Source: JBIOJM01 sp044450785 (GTDB taxonomy: Bacteria; Planctomycetota; Planctomycetia; Isosphaerales; Isosphaeraceae). Taken from it: a stretch of 64,000 nucleotides of DNA. A program made the position numbers and the translations under genes. Shown piece by piece: positions 47,725 to 57,923 of the stretch (its first letter is position 1; each line of letters opens with the position of its first letter). The notes beneath the pieces were generated by a model. It did not search any database. It had not been told where the DNA came from and saw only the letters and a program-made list of their open reading frames with translations. Location: contig JBIOJM010000008.1 of NCBI GenBank assembly GCA_044450785.1, positions 1 through 64,000 on the forward strand, given 5' to 3'.

Positions 47725-48196
47725 TCATGCAGGCTGCGACTGATCGACAAAGACTTTGAGGTCCCGGGGCGCGAGAAACATCGTGTCGCCGATGCGAGGC
47801 TCGAGCGCGGCATAACGCTGCCGGGTGAGCTCGACCCGCACCGAGTTGCTGTCGGTGAGCTCGACGTCGACCCGGACGAATGCTCCCAGGCGAGTCACGC
47901 GCATGACCCGGCCAGGCCAGGAGGGCCGGCCATTACACTCGTGAGTCAAGTCTAGGTCATGGGGCCGAACGTAGACGGAGACCGGGACCTCGCGGCCGTC
48001 GACCTCGGCCGGCAGTTGGATCCCGTCGCCCAGGACGGCCATGCCGGATGCAGTCTGTCCACGCAGCACATTGACCGAGCCGAGGAACTCGGTGACGAAC
48101 GGAGTCCGCGGCCGCTCGTACAGATCCTGGGGCGGCCCCATCTGCTCGATGCGGCCTCGGTTGAGCACGACCACCTGGTCGGCGACCTCGAACGCC
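47725..48196 (-). pseudogene. cysA remnant (sulfate ABC ATPase C-terminus)
   Basis: Reads EAFEVADQVVVLNRGRIEQM, then GPPQDLYERPRTPFVTEFLG and a TOBE-like domain ending LAPRDLKVFVDQSQPA. This is the last ~155 residues of CysA. The nucleotide-binding domain (Walker A, LSGGQ signature, Walker B) is absent. The remnant begins at the very base where the truncated cysW stops, so one deletion removed the end of cysW and the start of cysA. Confidence 0.85.
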
Positions 48197-48727
48197 TCAC
48201 ACCGGCACCAGCTCGCCGACGACGAACGGGACCGTCACGAACAGCGTCGCCAGGATCATGCCGGGAATCGCGTAGATCACCCGAAAACCGGTTGATTCCA
48301 GACTGTGGCCCAGCCAGCCCTCGGGCCCGTACAGCAGAATCAGCATCAAGCCGGCCACGACCGGCGAGACGGCGAACGGCAAGTCCACGACTCCGTCCAG
48401 CAGTGCCCGACCCCAGAACCGCTGCCTGACGAGCACCAGCGCCAGTGTCAGCCCGAAGACGGTGTTCACCAGTGTGGCCAGAGCCGTGATGGCCAGTGTC
48501 AGTCCAAACGCCCGAAGAACCTCGGGCGTCGCCAACGTCTCGAAAAACGGACGAAAGCCGCCCGATAACACCTGCCGCAACAGCGCCACGCTCGGCACCA
48601 GGATCAGCAAGCCAAACCAGCCCAGGACCGCGGCGATCAACAGCCAGCGGCCGATCGGCCAGGCGCGCCGAGCCGTCAAAGCCATCGCTCCGGGACGGAA
48701 TCCCGGTGCCGAGAGATCAGTGGCCAT
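48197..48727 (-). pseudogene. cysW, 3' truncated
   Basis: A 176-aa product (CysW is usually ~280). ATG 48727 has GGGAG 6 nt upstream; an ATG at 48757 is in frame. WLLIAAVLGWFGLLILVPSV, then FGLTLAITALATLVNTVFGL and DLPFAVSPVVAGLMLILLYG are CysW membrane helices. Immediately after VPFVVGELVPV a TGA appears and the DNA continues as cysA EAFEVADQ in another frame. The EAA loop that contacts CysA is lost. Confidence 0.87.
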
Positions 48728-49268
48728 GCTCGCTCCCCCACCGCCCTTGGATCCCATTCAAAACGACCAGGATCAGGAGCGAGCTCGCCAGCAGCACCGC
48801 CGACACGACGAGCGCCCCATGGCGGTTGCCGCTCTCGATCTCGCCGAAGATGTACAAGGGCGCCGTCTTGGTCGCCAGCGGCTGGTTGCCGGCCACCAGC
48901 ACCACGCTGCCGAACTCGCCCAGCGCTCGGGAAAATGACAGCCCCGCCCCCGTGAGGATCGACGGCCAGAGCCCCGGCAGCGTCACCCGGCGAAACGTCG
49001 TCCACGCTCCGGCACCCAGCGTGGTCGCCGTGCCGGTCAGAGCGTTCACGACCACCATCACGAGCGCGGTGATGAAAGTGAGCTTCAGCGCGTGCCAGGC
49101 GTAAGGGTCACGCAGCGCTTCCCAGAACGCCGCCGCCCCAGGCCGCGCGGCCTCCACGACCAGCGCCGCCATGGGCAGAATGATCACCAGCCCCAGGTAG
49201 AACAAGGTCGTGCCCCGCAGCAAGAGGGCTGGTGCGCCGCCACTCATTTTCACGGTGCCTGAAGCCAT
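48717..49268 (-). pseudogene. cysT/cysU with internal deletion
   Basis: A 183-aa frame (CysT is usually ~275). It starts normally (TTLFYLGLVIILPMAALVVE, then HALKLTFITALVMVVVNALT), jumps from NALTGTAT to TLGAGAWTTFRRVTLPGLWP, and ends normally (SFSRALGEFGSVVLVAGNQP). About 90 residues holding the central helices are missing, in frame. The permease cannot fold normally. The gene overlaps cysW by 11 bp. Confidence 0.83.
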
Positions 49269-49315
49269 CCCCGATTATCTCCCGGCTGCTCGTGCGGAAG
49301 TTTCGGCGGTGAAGA

Positions 49316-50044
49316 TCAAGGAATCGGCCGGCTCTCCCGGTTGCGCAGCAAGAGCTCGTTCTCGTAAGTGACGACCGCGTCACCAGTCCCCCGCTCGACG
49401 AAATTGGCCATGCTCTGCCGGCCCGACTGGTCCATGTTGACGACGTTGGCTTGCACCCTCTTGAGCAAGTTGCGCACCGCGCCTAGGTCCGGCCCGCTCT
49501 GGCCGTCCGGACGCGACGCCAGATACGCCGACCCATAGATCGCATTGATGTTCCACCGCGCTCCGCCGGAACTCTTGGGATCAGGATAGAGCACGCCGAC
49601 GCCCGGCTTGGCCAGGTCAGACCAGTCCTTGATCTCCTTCGGATTGCCCGGCCGATGCCCGATGACCACCAGGCTATGCGTGATCATTCCCCCATTCGGC
49701 CAATCCTTCCACGTCGGCTTGATCCGGCCGGCTTTGGCCAGAACCTCCATATCCCCTTCATGGGAAAGGATCGCCACATCCGTGTCAAACCCCGATGCGA
49801 TTGCCCGCGCCTGGGCTCCCGACCCGAGGTATGACTCGCTGAACTTGAGCACGCGACCGGTCCGGCTCTTCCACTCGGCCGCGAACGCCGGGAGCAGACC
49901 GTCACGCAACACCTCGCGGACAACCGAATAGGCGCCGATCTTGAGCACGTCGGCGTTCGGATCGCGCGCTGGCCCACAGCCAGGTACCAACGGCACCAGT
50001 ACAACGGCTGCAACCCAAATCCCAATCCTCGCCCAATCCCGCAT
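49316..50044 (-). pseudogene. Sulfate-binding protein gene, 3' truncated
   Basis: A 242-aa product (usual ~330). ATG 50044 with GAGG upstream; lipoprotein signal ending VLVPLVPGC. SYLGSGAQARAIASGFDTDV, AGRIKPTWKDWPNGGMITHS, DWSDLAKPGVGVLYPDPKSS and GDAVVTYENELLLRNRESRP match Sbp/CysP. The frame stops right after RPIP, where the family continues for 80-90 more residues. The first gene of the ruined operon, transcribed from the AT-rich gap upstream. Confidence 0.83.
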
Positions 50045-50357
50045 GATCCTCGACTCCCGCACAAAGGACTCCAAAGTTCGATTGATACTTCTCAATTCGA
50101 TCGGAGTTGTCAAGATTGAATCGAACTATCTCGACCGAATTAAGAAGGATTGTTGAAAATTGACGACGCCAGCATGACGAGATGGATGACCCGAAGTGAG
50201 GTGATTACGGAACGGCCAATCGTGTAGACTGGGCATCTTCTCAATGAGTGTCGGTGACAGCGGAAGACTGCTCTGTGTCTTGTCCCCCGCGTGCGTGCCG
50301 ACGGGAAGTCCGCCCAAAGCTGTCGGCTGTGCCTGCCACATTACTGGAGTCATATGC

Positions 50358-52016
50358 ATGTCGCGACCCTCGTCCTTTTTCGTCCTGAGCACGATCATTT
50401 TGGTCGGCGGGATCGGAGCCGATGAGCCGAACCCGGCTGCCGATCGACGCGAACCCTTGTTCGATGGACTGGGCTCACGGAGCCGCCGGGTGACGACCGA
50501 ATCGGCCGAAGCCCAGCGCTACGTCGACCAGGGGCTGAAATTCCTCTTCGCGTTCAATCATGACGAGGCGATCCGCTCCTTCCGTCAGGCGGCAACGCTT
50601 GACACGAGCTGCGCCATGGCCTGGTGGGGAATTGCCTATGCGTGCGGCCCGCACATCAATAAGCCGGCCGTCGACGAGCTCCACGCCCGCGAAGGGGCGG
50701 AGGCGTTGGCAAAAGCGCGCGAGCACAGGAACGAGGCAACGCCCGTCGAGCGTTCGCTGATCGAAGCCCTGTCGAGGCGCTACGCCAATCCCCCGCCCGA
50801 CGACCGGAAACCGCTCGATCAGGCGTACGCGGACGCCATGGGCGCGGTCTGGAAGTCGAACCCCGGCGATACCGACGTCGGCGCACTCTACGCCGAGGCC
50901 CTGATGGATCTCCGCCCCTGGGACCTGTGGACGCACGACGGCCGCCCGCAGCCCGGCACGAACGAGATTCTCGCGGTGCTCGCGGCCGTGCTTGCGAAGG
51001 AACCGGCACACCCGCTGGCTCTGCACCTCACGATCCACGCCCAGGAGGCCTCGCCGCATCCCGAGCGGGCCGACGCCGACGCCGACCGCCTCCGCGACCT
51101 CCAGCCCGGGCTGGCCCACTTGGTCCACATGCCCTCGCACATCGACGTCCGCCGCGGCCGCTGGAAGGAGGCAGAGCAGGCGAACGAGAAAGCGATCGCG
51201 GCCGACGAGGCCTATCGCAAGGTCCGGCCCAACCAGGGCTTCTATCGCCTGTACATGCTGCACAATCGCCACATGCTTGCGTTCGCCGCGACCATGCGCG
51301 GAGAGAGCGGGCGCGCGATCCGCGCGATCGACCAAATGATCGCCGCGGTGCCCCCGGAGTGGGCTCGACAGAACGCCGCGCTCGCCGACGGGGCCCTCGC
51401 CATGCCGCTGGAATTGCGGATGCGGTTCGGTCGGTGGGACGAGGTCCTCGCGACCGCTGAGCCGGACGAAATCTTCCCGACCGCCCGAGCCTTCCGCCAT
51501 GCCGTCCGGGGCGCCGCGCTCGCCGCCAAAGGGAAAGTCGATGCGGCCAGGAGCGAGCTCGCCGCGCTCGTCGAGGCGAAGCGACGCGTCCCGGACTCGT
51601 CGCTCATCGTCATCAACAAGGCCGTCGATGTGCTCAACGTGGCCGAGCAGCTCCTCACCGGCGAGATACTCTACCGCGAAGCGAAGCCGGACGAAGCATT
51701 CGCGGCGCTCCGCGAAGCTGTCCGCCTCGAGGACGCGCTGCGCTACTCGGAGCCTCCCGACTGGATCATCCCCGTGCGCCACGCGCTCGGCGCCGCGCTC
51801 ATGCAGTCGGGCCGCCATGCCGAGGCCGAACCGGTCTATCGCGACGACCTGAACCGTCACCCCGAGAACGGCTGGTCGCTGTTCGGCCTGGCGCGAAGCC
51901 TGGAGCTCCAGGGCAAGACGGATGAGGCAAGTCGCGTACGAACGCGGTTCGAGAAAGCCTGGGCCGACGCCGACGTCAAGCTCTCCGCGTCGTGCTTCTG
52001 CCAGCCCGGGGTCTGA
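50358..52016 (+). CDS. Secreted TPR protein
   Basis: A 552-aa protein from the ATG at 50358 with GGAG 9 nt upstream. Signal peptide FFVLSTIILVGGIGADEPNP. TPR-like units: YVDQGLKFLFAFNHDEAIRS and FRQAATLDTSCAMAWWGIAY near the N-terminus, several more to HPENGWSLFGLARSLELQGK near the end. LVHMPSHIDVRRGRW in the middle is characteristic of this family. Periplasmic or outer location; function unknown. Divergent from the cys operon. Confidence 0.75.
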   Translation: MSRPSSFFVLSTIILVGGIGADEPNPAADRREPLFDGLGSRSRRVTTESAEAQRYVDQGLKFLFAFNHDEAIRSFRQAATLDTSCAMAWWGIAYACGPHINKPAVDELHAREGAEALAKAREHRNEATPVERSLIEALSRRYANPPPDDRKPLDQAYADAMGAVWKSNPGDTDVGALYAEALMDLRPWDLWTHDGRPQPGTNEILAVLAAVLAKEPAHPLALHLTIHAQEASPHPERADADADRLRDLQPGLAHLVHMPSHIDVRRGRWKEAEQANEKAIAADEAYRKVRPNQGFYRLYMLHNRHMLAFAATMRGESGRAIRAIDQMIAAVPPEWARQNAALADGALAMPLELRMRFGRWDEVLATAEPDEIFPTARAFRHAVRGAALAAKGKVDAARSELAALVEAKRRVPDSSLIVINKAVDVLNVAEQLLTGEILYREAKPDEAFAALREAVRLEDALRYSEPPDWIIPVRHALGAALMQSGRHAEAEPVYRDDLNRHPENGWSLFGLARSLELQGKTDEASRVRTRFEKAWADADVKLSASCFCQPGV

Positions 52017-52041
52017 GCGGCCATTCAAGAGGAGGAGCCCG

Positions 52042-53190
52042 ATGGAGCCCAATATGATTGGCGCCTATGGTCCGTGGGCGGCGGGGCTGATCCCCGAAGG
52101 GCCGGCGCGGCTATCGTTTCGCAACCCGCGGTTCCCGGCCGGTGACCTGGATGGTTGGCGCGCCGCGGCGCGGGCGCGGCTCCGTGGCTGCTTGATGCAG
52201 CCTGACTCCGGCTTGGTCCCGAAAGCGCAGCTTCAGCATCAGCTCGTCCACGACGGCCTGCACATCGAGCACTTGAGCTGGCAGCTCCCTTATGGACCGC
52301 CGACGGAGGCCGTGCTGTTGAAACCGGCCGGCGCGCGCGGCCGGCTCCCTGCCGTACTCGGGCTGCACGACCATGGCGGCAACAAGTACTTCGGCTGGCG
52401 CAAGATCGCCCAGATCGGCAACCAGGTCCATCCGATGATGAAGGAGCACCGCGACCACTATTACGGTGGCGTGAGCTGGGCCAACGAGCTCGCCAGGCGT
52501 GGTTTCGCCGTCTTGATCCACGACGCGTTCGCCTTCGCCAGCCGGCGCGTGCGGGCCGGAGACCTGCCGGCGGTCGTTCGCAAGGGTCTCAAGGAAGTCA
52601 ACCCCGAGTCGGAGGAAGAGATCAAGGCGTATAACCGTTTCGCCTCCGACCACGAGCACTTGATGTCGAAGAGCCTCTTCTGCGCGGGCACCACCTGGCC
52701 GGGCGTCTTCACCGCCGAAGACCAGCGCGCGCTCGATTATCTGTGCTCGCGCGATGACGTCGATCCCACCCGCGTCGGCTGCGGGGGCCTCTCTGGCGGC
52801 GGCCTTCGCACGGTCTACCTCGCCGGCCTCGACGACCGCATCCGTTGCGCCTGCTGCGTCGGCATGATGACCACCTGGCGCGATTACCTATTAAACAAAT
52901 GTTATACGCACACGTGGATGGTTTACATCCCCGGCATTCCGTTCGACCTGGATTACCCCGAGATCCTCGGCCTGCGCGTCCCGCTGGCCACCCTGGTGCA
53001 GAACGATGAGGCGGATCAACTCTTCACCATCGGCGAGATGCGCCGTGCCGACCGCATCCTGGGCGAGGTCTACGCCAAGGCCGGCGCGGGCGACCGCTAC
53101 AAGTGCTCATTCTACCCTGGCCCGCATCGGTTCGACCGGCCCATGCAGGCCGAGGCGTTCGACTGGTTCGAGCGCTGGCTCAAAGCGTGA
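52042..53190 (+). CDS. Alpha/beta-hydrolase (acetyl xylan esterase-like)
   Basis: A 382-aa protein; GGAGGAG precedes the ATG. LPAVLGLHDHGGNKYFGWRK (oxyanion region), FAVLIHDAFAFASRR, and RVGCGGLSGGGLRTVYLAGL with nucleophile Ser in GLSGG. Late PLATLVQNDEADQLF and FYPGPHRFDRPMQAEAFDWF give the Asp and His. Dienelactone-hydrolase / acetyl-xylan-esterase group (Abhydrolase_7). No signal peptide, so cytoplasmic. Confidence 0.82.
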   Translation: MEPNMIGAYGPWAAGLIPEGPARLSFRNPRFPAGDLDGWRAAARARLRGCLMQPDSGLVPKAQLQHQLVHDGLHIEHLSWQLPYGPPTEAVLLKPAGARGRLPAVLGLHDHGGNKYFGWRKIAQIGNQVHPMMKEHRDHYYGGVSWANELARRGFAVLIHDAFAFASRRVRAGDLPAVVRKGLKEVNPESEEEIKAYNRFASDHEHLMSKSLFCAGTTWPGVFTAEDQRALDYLCSRDDVDPTRVGCGGLSGGGLRTVYLAGLDDRIRCACCVGMMTTWRDYLLNKCYTHTWMVYIPGIPFDLDYPEILGLRVPLATLVQNDEADQLFTIGEMRRADRILGEVYAKAGAGDRYKCSFYPGPHRFDRPMQAEAFDWFERWLKA

Positions 53191-53367
53191 GGGCGACCCG
53201 ACTTCCAGACGGATTCGTTGATCGTGACCGAAGCTCGACGCGGGTTTGCTTACGCACCGAAAACGCGGACCAAGCGTCTCCAGCCCGGTGGACTCCAGCC
53301 ATTGCACAAGTTCGGCGCTTCCGTTTAACTTGGAAGAACAGGAAAAAAACCGCTCCGGGGGTTCGAC

Positions 53368-53640
53368 ATGGGTATTCTCGTCGGTCACATCAAAAGGAAT
53401 CCGGAGGTGTGCGGCGGCCGGCCGTGCGTCGCGGGCACGAGGATCCGCGTCCAGGACATCTATTCCTGGCACGAATGTGAGGGGCTCTCGCCTGACGAGA
53501 TCGTCTCACATTTCCCCCAGCTCACTTTGGCCGACGTCTATGCCGCGCTTTCCTACTACTGGGATCACCGTGACGAAATGCAGCGGCAAATCAAGGAGGA
53601 CAAGGCGTTCATCGACGAGATGAAGCGGAATAATCCCTGA
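53368..53640 (+). CDS. DUF433 antitoxin-like protein
   Basis: A 90-aa protein. IKRNPEVCGGRPCVAGTRIR, VQDIYSWHECEGLSPDEIVS and FPQLTLADVYAALSYYWDHR form a full DUF433 domain. Expected partner: a DUF5615 toxin, of which only a 3' scrap follows. The second orphan of this kind in the window (see 42049). Confidence 0.85.
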   Translation: MGILVGHIKRNPEVCGGRPCVAGTRIRVQDIYSWHECEGLSPDEIVSHFPQLTLADVYAALSYYWDHRDEMQRQIKEDKAFIDEMKRNNP

Positions 53641-53686
53641 TTGCTTGGAGCCCGTGGATATGCTCAATCGGGTGGAATTCGTCTGA
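53636..53686 (+). pseudogene. DUF5615 toxin 3' scrap
   Basis: In the frame ending TGA at 53684-53686 the sequence is DCLEPVDMLNRVEFV-stop, equivalent to the last residues of DUF5615 proteins (compare IYDPEELVDRVEYL at the other locus). No start and no upstream part. It overlaps the end of the DUF433 gene, as the full toxin would. Confidence 0.55.
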
Positions 53687-53846
53687 CGTTCAACCGCGCT
53701 GGGGTTTGACGCCAGACTCGCTAACCGATAAAGTGGGCATCACGTGCCTCTTTTTGGTTGGAGTTTCAACCCGAACAAGGTCGCCCCGCGCGCATCGCCC
53801 GGGGATTCTCGGCCGGATTAAGATCGCGCTATCCGGAGGGTTCTTC

Positions 53847-54770
53847 GTGCCGCTCGTCGTCAAGGATTTCATCGATGCCGGCGTCCACTATGGTCACCGC
53901 GCCAGCCGGTGGAACCCCAAAATGAAGCCGTATATCTACGGCAAGCGCAACCTGATTCACATCATCGACTTGAAAGAGACCGTTCGCGGTCTGCTCCGCG
54001 CAATCAAGTTCTTCACCCGCGTCGCCTCTTCCAACGGCCTGATCCTGTTCGTCGGTACCAAGCGCCAGGCGGCCGATACCGTCATCGAGCAGTGCAACCG
54101 CTCCGGAATGCCCTACGTGACCGAGCGGTGGCTGGGGGGGACGCTGACCAACTTCCGGACCATCCGCAGCCGGCTCCAGCGGCTCGAGGAGCTCGAAAAC
54201 ACGCTAGACAGCGAACAAGCCGCCTCGTACTCGAAGAAGATGATCGCGACTCTCAACCGCGAACGGCGGAAGATCGAGCGCAACCTGAGCGGCATCCGGC
54301 ACATGAACCGGCTGCCCGAAGCCTTGCTGGTCATCGACCCGCGCCGCGAACATATCGCGGTCGCTGAAGCGCGGAAGCTCGGCATCAAGGTCGTCGCCGT
54401 GCTCGACACCGACTGCGACCCCGATCAGATCGATCTGCCCATCCCCGGCAACGACGACAGCATGCGGTCGATCGAGTTGTTGATCAAACAACTGACCGAC
54501 GCGATTATCGAGGGAAGGGCCGCCGCCCCCGCCGAACCACCGCCCCCTGCTGACGCAGGGCAAGGACGTGGCGAGCGCGACCGGCGGCGCGGACCGGCTC
54601 GCGGCGGGGGCGCAGGCCCCGGCCTGCGCAGCGCGGTCAAGCAGCGCGAAGGCGGAACCAAAGCCGACCCCGGTGTGTCTGAACCAACGCCGGAGGGAAC
54701 GGAAGAGGCGACCGAGCCGGCCAGCACACCCGCCGACGCCGGCGAGCCGGCACCCACCGAAGGACAATGA
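53847..54770 (+). CDS. rpsB: 30S ribosomal protein S2
   Basis: A 307-aa protein from a GTG with GGAGGG 7 nt upstream; the frame is open 47 codons further up without conservation. VKDFIDAGVHYGHRASRWNP, MKPYIYGKRNLIHIIDLKET, RWLGGTLTNFRTIRSRLQRL and PEALLVIDPRREHIAVAEAR are S2 motifs. After residue ~220 a ~85-residue Ala/Pro/Glu-rich tail follows that E. coli S2 lacks. First gene of rpsB-tsf-pyrH-frr. Confidence 0.95.
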   Translation: MPLVVKDFIDAGVHYGHRASRWNPKMKPYIYGKRNLIHIIDLKETVRGLLRAIKFFTRVASSNGLILFVGTKRQAADTVIEQCNRSGMPYVTERWLGGTLTNFRTIRSRLQRLEELENTLDSEQAASYSKKMIATLNRERRKIERNLSGIRHMNRLPEALLVIDPRREHIAVAEARKLGIKVVAVLDTDCDPDQIDLPIPGNDDSMRSIELLIKQLTDAIIEGRAAAPAEPPPPADAGQGRGERDRRRGPARGGGAGPGLRSAVKQREGGTKADPGVSEPTPEGTEEATEPASTPADAGEPAPTEGQ

Positions 54771-54792
54771 ACCATAACGAGGAGTCACGCAG

Positions 54793-55389
<597 letters not shown>

Positions 55390-55522
55390 GCTCCCCCCTC
55401 ACCCGGTTCAAGCCGAGGCCGTCCGAATCCGCAATCGGCAATCCTGGAATCCGAGTTCCCGGAATCAACCTCCCACCGGTTTATTGAACTCAGGTTGCGC
55501 GAGCCCACAAGGATTCGATCTC

Positions 55523-56296
55523 ATGGACTCCAGCCTCCCAACCGGTCCGTCGGTCTTCCGCCGCGTCCTGCTCAAGCTTTCCGGCGAAAGCTTCTGCCGG
55601 CCGGGCCAGGGGGGCATCAGCATCGAGGAGGTCAGCCGGATTGCGCTCCAGACCGCGCGGGTGGCCGCGCGCGACGTTCAACTGGCGATTGTCGTGGGTG
55701 GTGGGAACATCCTGCGCGGCGCACAGCTCTCCCGCGGCTCCGACGTGATCAAGGAAGCCACCGCCCACTACATGGGCATGACGGCTACCGTGATCAACGG
55801 CTTGGCCCTCCAGGACGCACTCGAGCACGAGGGGTGTGCGACCCGCCTGATGAGCACCATCCGCATGGACGAAGTGGCCGAGCCATTCATCCGACGCCGG
55901 GCGCTCTCCCATCTCGACCGGGGACGCGTGGTCATCCTCGCCACGGGGACGGGAAGCCCCTTCGTCACGACCGACACCGCCGCCGCCCTGCGGGGCAAGG
56001 AGCTCGGAGTCGACGTCCTGCTCAAGGCCACCCGCGTCGATGGAGTCTACTCGGCCGACCCCGAAAAAAACCCGCACGCCGTCCTCTACGAACACCTCAC
56101 CTACGACCATGTGATGCGCGACCAGCTCAAGGTCATGGATATGACGGCCATCGGAATGTGCCTGGAAAACCGGCTGCCGATCCTGGTGTTCAACTTCAAG
56201 AAAGAAGGGAACATCGAACGGGCCATCGCCGGGGAGTCCATCGGCACCTGGGTCGGCAACACACCCCGGCCCAGGCCGGGCTCCCAGCACTCCTGA
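55523..56296 (+). CDS. pyrH: Uridylate kinase
   Basis: Phosphorylates UMP to UDP. 257 aa from the ATG at 55523. VLLKLSGESFCRPGQGGISI, LAIVVGGGNILRGAQLSRGS, ADYMGMTAT-like AHYMGMTATVINGLALQDAL, VILATGTGSPFVTTDTAAAL and RVDGVYSADPEKNPHAVLYE are the family motifs. A 133-bp gap separates it from tsf. Confidence 0.95.
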   Translation: MDSSLPTGPSVFRRVLLKLSGESFCRPGQGGISIEEVSRIALQTARVAARDVQLAIVVGGGNILRGAQLSRGSDVIKEATAHYMGMTATVINGLALQDALEHEGCATRLMSTIRMDEVAEPFIRRRALSHLDRGRVVILATGTGSPFVTTDTAAALRGKELGVDVLLKATRVDGVYSADPEKNPHAVLYEHLTYDHVMRDQLKVMDMTAIGMCLENRLPILVFNFKKEGNIERAIAGESIGTWVGNTPRPRPGSQHS

Positions 56297-56314
56297 GCGA
56301 AAGGTGCACCCACA

Positions 56315-56875
56315 ATGAGCATCGAAGAAATCGCATTTGAAGCGGAAGAGCGTATGGAAAAAAGCGTGACGTTGCTCGCCGAGCAGATGCGCGGCCTCCG
56401 GACCGGCCGCGCCAACGTCGGTCTGGTGGAATCGATCCGGGTTGACTATTACGGCTCGCTGACCCCGCTCAAGCAGATGGCCAACCTCAGCACGCCCGAA
56501 CCCCAGCAGATCTTGATCCGCCCGTTCGATCCCTCGGTGATCGGCGACGTCGTCAAGGCGATCCAGACGAGCGAGCTGGGACTTTCTCCCAACTCCGACG
56601 GCAAGGTGGTTCGCCTCAATGTCCCGCCCCTGTCGGTCGAACAGCGCAAGAAGCTGGCCAATCGCGTCAAAGAGCTTGCCGAGGAGGCGCGGGTGTCGAT
56701 CCGTAACATCCGCCGCGACGCCAACAAGCGGGCCGACCTGGAAGAAACCGAGAAGGTCCTCACCGAGGACGACGTCAAGACTTGCAAAGACGAAATCCAA
56801 TCGTTGACCAAGCGGTTCGAGGCCAAGGTCAACGAGATGGCCGAAAAGAAGTCCGCCGAGATCATGGAGATCTGA
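56315..56875 (+). CDS. frr: Ribosome recycling factor
   Basis: Releases ribosomes after termination with EF-G. 186 aa, full length. AEQMRGLRTGRANVGLVESI, YYGSLTPLKQMANLSTPEPQ, IRPFDPSVIGDVVKAIQTSE, SVEQRKKLANRVKELAEEAR and SIRNIRRDANKRADLEETEK are conserved. It lies 18 bp after pyrH. Confidence 0.96.
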   Translation: MSIEEIAFEAEERMEKSVTLLAEQMRGLRTGRANVGLVESIRVDYYGSLTPLKQMANLSTPEPQQILIRPFDPSVIGDVVKAIQTSELGLSPNSDGKVVRLNVPPLSVEQRKKLANRVKELAEEARVSIRNIRRDANKRADLEETEKVLTEDDVKTCKDEIQSLTKRFEAKVNEMAEKKSAEIMEI

Positions 56876-57005
56876 CACGCAACCAAAACGTGCCCCGCGG
56901 CCCGGCGAGAACGAATCGATCGTCTGCGATCACTCGGAACCCTGGAATCGCCACCGCCTTGACCGGCCGGCACGATCTCACCTATAACGAAGAAAGCACA
57001 GATCC

Positions 57006-57079
57006 GGGCGATTAGCTCAGTTGGTTAGAGCGCATGCTCGACACGCATGAGGTCAGAGGTTCGAGCCCTCTATCGCCCA
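57006..57079 (+). tRNA. tRNA-Val (anticodon GAC)
   Basis: Cloverleaf read directly: acceptor GGGCGAT/ATCGCCC, D stem GCTC/GAGC, anticodon stem CATGC/GCATG around loop TCGACAC, T stem AGAGG/CCTCT with loop TTCGAGC, discriminator A; CCA not encoded. The loop centre gives anticodon GAC (valine). Position 33, the universally conserved U, is C here. It lies 130 bp after frr. Confidence 0.93.
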
Positions 57080-57092
57080 TTGTTAAACGCTT

Positions 57093-57923
57093 TCAGCGGG
57101 TTGTCCACGCCCCGACAAGGGGTATGTACGTGATTTGACACTCAGCCGCACAGGTCTCGCGCTCGAGCCGGTACGCCAGCGTGTCCACCTGGACTTGGGC
57201 GGCGGTGGCGATCCCGAACTGCTCCATGCTCGGCAAGAGGCTGCGGACGATCTCGGCGCTGTTTTCGCAGTACGGCCTCATCGCCGCCCCGCCGCCGACG
57301 GTTAAATGCTCCAGCACTGTCGGCCCCGGCAATCCCGCGCGTCGAAACACGTGGTAGAGCCTGGCCCCGATGTCGTAGTGCACACCTCCGCGGCGAAACG
57401 TCTCGGCGACCCATTCCTGAACCTGCTGCCAGAGAGCGACCGGCGGCGCGGTGGCGATCCCGACTCGGAAATCCGGTTCTTGCACGACGACGAGCCCGCC
57501 GGTCCTCACGAGGCTGGAAACCTGGCGCAGCGTCGCGACGGGGTCGGCCTGGTACATGAGGACGAATCGGCCGACGACCGCATCGAACGATTCCGTCGTT
57601 GTGAACCTGTCGACGGCCCGTTCCTCGAATCTGACCCACGTCAAACCGCTCTCGTTCGCGCGCTCGCGCGCCACCGCCAGCACGCCCGGATCAAGGTCGA
57701 TCCCGACCACGCATCCGGTCGGGCCGACCAGCTCCGCCGCGAGGAAGCTGACATCGCCGGCGCCGCAGCCGAGATCCAGGACGTGCATCCCCTCGGCGAT
57801 GCCGGCCTTCCGGAAGACGCGTTCGGTCGACGGCCGCAGGAAACCTGATTGCTTGATGAGCCGCTGACTTTCCGCCTCCGACCGACCCAGGACGTATTGG
57901 GGAGCGGCAGGCTGACTATCCAT
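57093..57923 (-). CDS. Class I SAM-dependent methyltransferase
   Basis: A 276-aa protein from the ATG at 57923 with GAGGAG 4 nt upstream. VLDLGCGAGDVSFLAAELVG (SAM loop), CVVGIDLDPGVLAVARERAN, FDAVVGRFVLMYQADPVATL and LVRTGGLVVVQEPDF. The C-terminal ~100 residues may form a substrate cap. UbiE-like fold but without the UbiE signature; substrate unknown. It converges with the tRNA. Confidence 0.82.
   Translation of the reverse strand: MDSQPAAPQYVLGRSEAESQRLIKQSGFLRPSTERVFRKAGIAEGMHVLDLGCGAGDVSFLAAELVGPTGCVVGIDLDPGVLAVARERANESGLTWVRFEERAVDRFTTTESFDAVVGRFVLMYQADPVATLRQVSSLVRTGGLVVVQEPDFRVGIATAPPVALWQQVQEWVAETFRRGGVHYDIGARLYHVFRRAGLPGPTVLEHLTVGGGAAMRPYCENSAEIVRSLLPSMEQFGIATAAQVQVDTLAYRLERETCAAECQITYIPLVGAWTTR

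Noticed and set aside
50475..52052. A 525-codon minus-strand frame
   Set aside because: It lies antisense to the clear TPR protein with signal peptide; Arg/Gly/Val-rich shadow typical of GC-rich DNA.
57006..57079. tRNA-Val as the integration site of the mobile element
   Set aside because: It lies about 49 kb from the integrase and next to core genes, with no integrase nearby.
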